A stretch of 6,485 bases of DNA from NCBI GenBank assembly GCA_030066245.1, contig JASJBY010000297.1, positions 1-6,485 on the forward strand. The letters run 5' to 3'. Positions within the stretch are counted from its first letter, which is position 1. The number at the start of each line of letters is the position of its first letter. The DNA is from Gammaproteobacteria bacterium (lineage in GTDB: Bacteria; Pseudomonadota; Gammaproteobacteria; JAABTG01). Positions 5,206 through 6,485 of the stretch are shown piece after piece. The translations under genes and the position numbers were made by a program. Below the pieces are notes generated by a model that had not been told where the DNA came from, ran no database searches, and saw nothing but the letters and a program-made list of their open reading frames with translations.

Positions 5206-6485
5206 CGATGCGATGGCCGAAGCTCCTGCTTTGGACGCTGGTCCTGTTGGTGCTGCTCGCGCTCTTTGCTTATCTCGTCCTGCTGCGACCGGTGGCGCAG
5301 CCGCCGAGCAACGATCCGCTCGCCATTTTCAACCACGGCTCGATCGGCAACGAGGAAGCGCAAGGCTTGCCCTACTGGATCTGGCGCGTGCTGCCGCAAA
5401 TTTTTCCCGAGAAGATGCCAGGGAGAGAGTTCGGCGGAAACCAGGACGGGTATGGCTCGTTCGGCCTGTACTGGAAGGCCGGCGCCGAGCTGCCGGTCGG
5501 CTTCTCGAAAAAGACGCTCGGCGTGATTCCGCGGGTTTCGATCAACTGCGCGTTCTGCCACCAGGGCAGCTACCGGCTGCACCCGGATGACGTCGGGAAG
5601 CACGTGGCGGGCGGCGCCGGCACACGGGTGAATCCGCAGGGATATATCCGCTTTCTGGCGGAGGTCGGCGACGATCCTCGGTTCACCCCGTCGAACGTCA
5701 TGGCCGCCATCACAGCGATCTACGATATGCCGTGGTGGGAGCGCCTGCTTTACCGGTTTCTCCTCATTCCCGCGACGAAGAAAGCGTTGGGCGACGAGAA
5801 AGTGCGTTACGCTTGGACGTACCGGCTCCCGGGCGGCGGCGAGCGGCCCGTCTGGGGCGTCGGCCGCATCGACCCGTTCAATCCGGTCAAGTTCTATAAG
5901 GGCGCCCTCGCCTTGCCGGACGACGGCACAATCGGCAATTCCGACATGATGCCGCTATGGGGGCTCAACCACGAGCGCCGTGCCGGCACACGCTCGTATG
6001 CGCTGCATTGGGACGGCCTCAATCGAAGCTTGCGCGAGGTGGTGGTGAGCGGCGCCATCGGCGACGGCATGACGTGGAAGTCGTACCAGCAGGTCAGGGA
6101 TCGTCTCGAAGCGATGGAAGATTTCATTCGGCTAAACACGCCCCCGAGCTCGCCCTTCTCGCCCGACGCCGAAGGTGGCTTTCACGTGGCATCGGCGAGC
6201 GTCGAGGCGGGCCGCGCGCTTTATCGCGAACATTGCGCCGAGTGTCACGACCCCACCGGTGCAAGATTTCGCGACGTCATTCCGTGGGTCGAGGTACGCA
6301 CCGACCGCCACCGGATCGACATGTGGACGGATCTGGCGAAGGAAACTTACAGCAACTACGAACCCGACTACCACTGGGGTTTTAAGGCGTTCCAGAACGA
6401 GAACGGCTATGTGGCCAACGAGCTGACGGGGCTGTGGCTCAAGGGCCCGTACCTGCACAACGGCTCGGTGCCGACGCTGCGGGAC
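5202..6485 (+). CDS. Second membrane-anchored diheme cytochrome c, C-terminus off window
   Basis: The frame is open for 428 codons to the last base of the window, with no stop. One hydrophobic helix at about 7-28 follows a short basic N-terminus (RWPK) and should anchor the protein with the rest in the periplasm. c-Heme motifs are CAFCH (116-120) and CAECH (345-349), 229 residues apart. Blocks shared with the first cytochrome are HGSIGNE (45-51), GLPYWIWRVLPQIFPEK (55-71), LPVGFSKK (97-104), GRIDPFNPVK (221-230), LHWDGLNRSLRE (268-279), LYREHCAEC (340-348) and GPYLHNGSVPTLRD (415-428). Judging by the paralogue, about 70 residues are missing beyond the window. It lacks the tyrosine-rich insertion but is longer between heme 1 and the GRIDPFNP block. 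It belongs to the same MauG/CcP/RoxA-like superfamily; the reaction and substrate are not shown by the sequence. Confidence 0.9.
   Translation, partial: MTMRWPKLLLWTLVLLVLLALFAYLVLLRPVAQPPSNDPLAIFNHGSIGNEEAQGLPYWIWRVLPQIFPEKMPGREFGGNQDGYGSFGLYWKAGAELPVGFSKKTLGVIPRVSINCAFCHQGSYRLHPDDVGKHVAGGAGTRVNPQGYIRFLAEVGDDPRFTPSNVMAAITAIYDMPWWERLLYRFLLIPATKKALGDEKVRYAWTYRLPGGGERPVWGVGRIDPFNPVKFYKGALALPDDGTIGNSDMMPLWGLNHERRAGTRSYALHWDGLNRSLREVVVSGAIGDGMTWKSYQQVRDRLEAMEDFIRLNTPPSSPFSPDAEGGFHVASASVEAGRALYREHCAECHDPTGARFRDVIPWVEVRTDRHRIDMWTDLAKETYSNYEPDYHWGFKAFQNENGYVANELTGLWLKGPYLHNGSVPTLRD
6446..6476 (+). repeat. 31-bp exact direct repeat, copy 2
   Basis: This is identical to 4501-4531 and encodes the same PYLHNGSVPT block near the C-terminal heme domain of the second cytochrome. 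A shorter 16-base identity (3931-3946 and 6002-6017, encoding LHWDG) also links the two genes. Confidence 0.75.

Overview
The window looks like a piece of a GC-rich Gram-negative genome, most likely proteobacterial. The evidence is high G/C at third codon positions, Shine-Dalgarno-led and tightly packed genes, and two membrane-anchored c-type cytochromes that would act in the periplasm. I cannot name the species. The window cuts a gene at each end: a transposase on the left and a cytochrome on the right.

The left part (1 to about 1250) is insertion-sequence debris on the minus strand. An integrase-core (rve/DDE) transposase gene starts at 725 and runs off the left edge. Just upstream of it (784-1122) is the N-terminal third of a second, different transposase. 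Its recognisable sequence stops abruptly at about 811. The simplest reading is that the first element inserted into the second and destroyed it, next to a perfect 7+1+7 palindrome. Positions 1123-1716 hold no convincing gene. They carry the outer flank of the broken element and then the leader of the operon to the right.

The right part (1717-6485) is a compact four-gene plus-strand cluster. (1) A 468-residue Old Yellow Enzyme (OYE) family flavin oxidoreductase has the intact HxxN active-site pair and a C-terminal four-cysteine cluster. (2) A 537-residue membrane-anchored diheme cytochrome c belongs to the broad MauG / cytochrome c peroxidase / RoxA-like group and has an unusual tyrosine-rich insertion after heme 2. 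(3) A 144-residue protein has four predicted membrane segments and no function I recognise. (4) A second diheme cytochrome, paralogous to the first, is cut by the window edge. Gaps are 16 and 17 bases, and the third junction is an ATGA overlap, so the four genes are very probably co-transcribed.

The genes suggest a split redox system. Two periplasm-facing diheme enzymes, with a small membrane protein encoded between them, would oxidise or cleave a substrate. A cytoplasmic flavoenzyme would reduce an unsaturated carbonyl or similar product. By analogy with RoxA (a diheme rubber oxygenase) the substrate might be a hydrophobic unsaturated molecule, but this is inference; the sequence alone does not give the substrate. 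This cluster is the best candidate in the window for an undescribed system.
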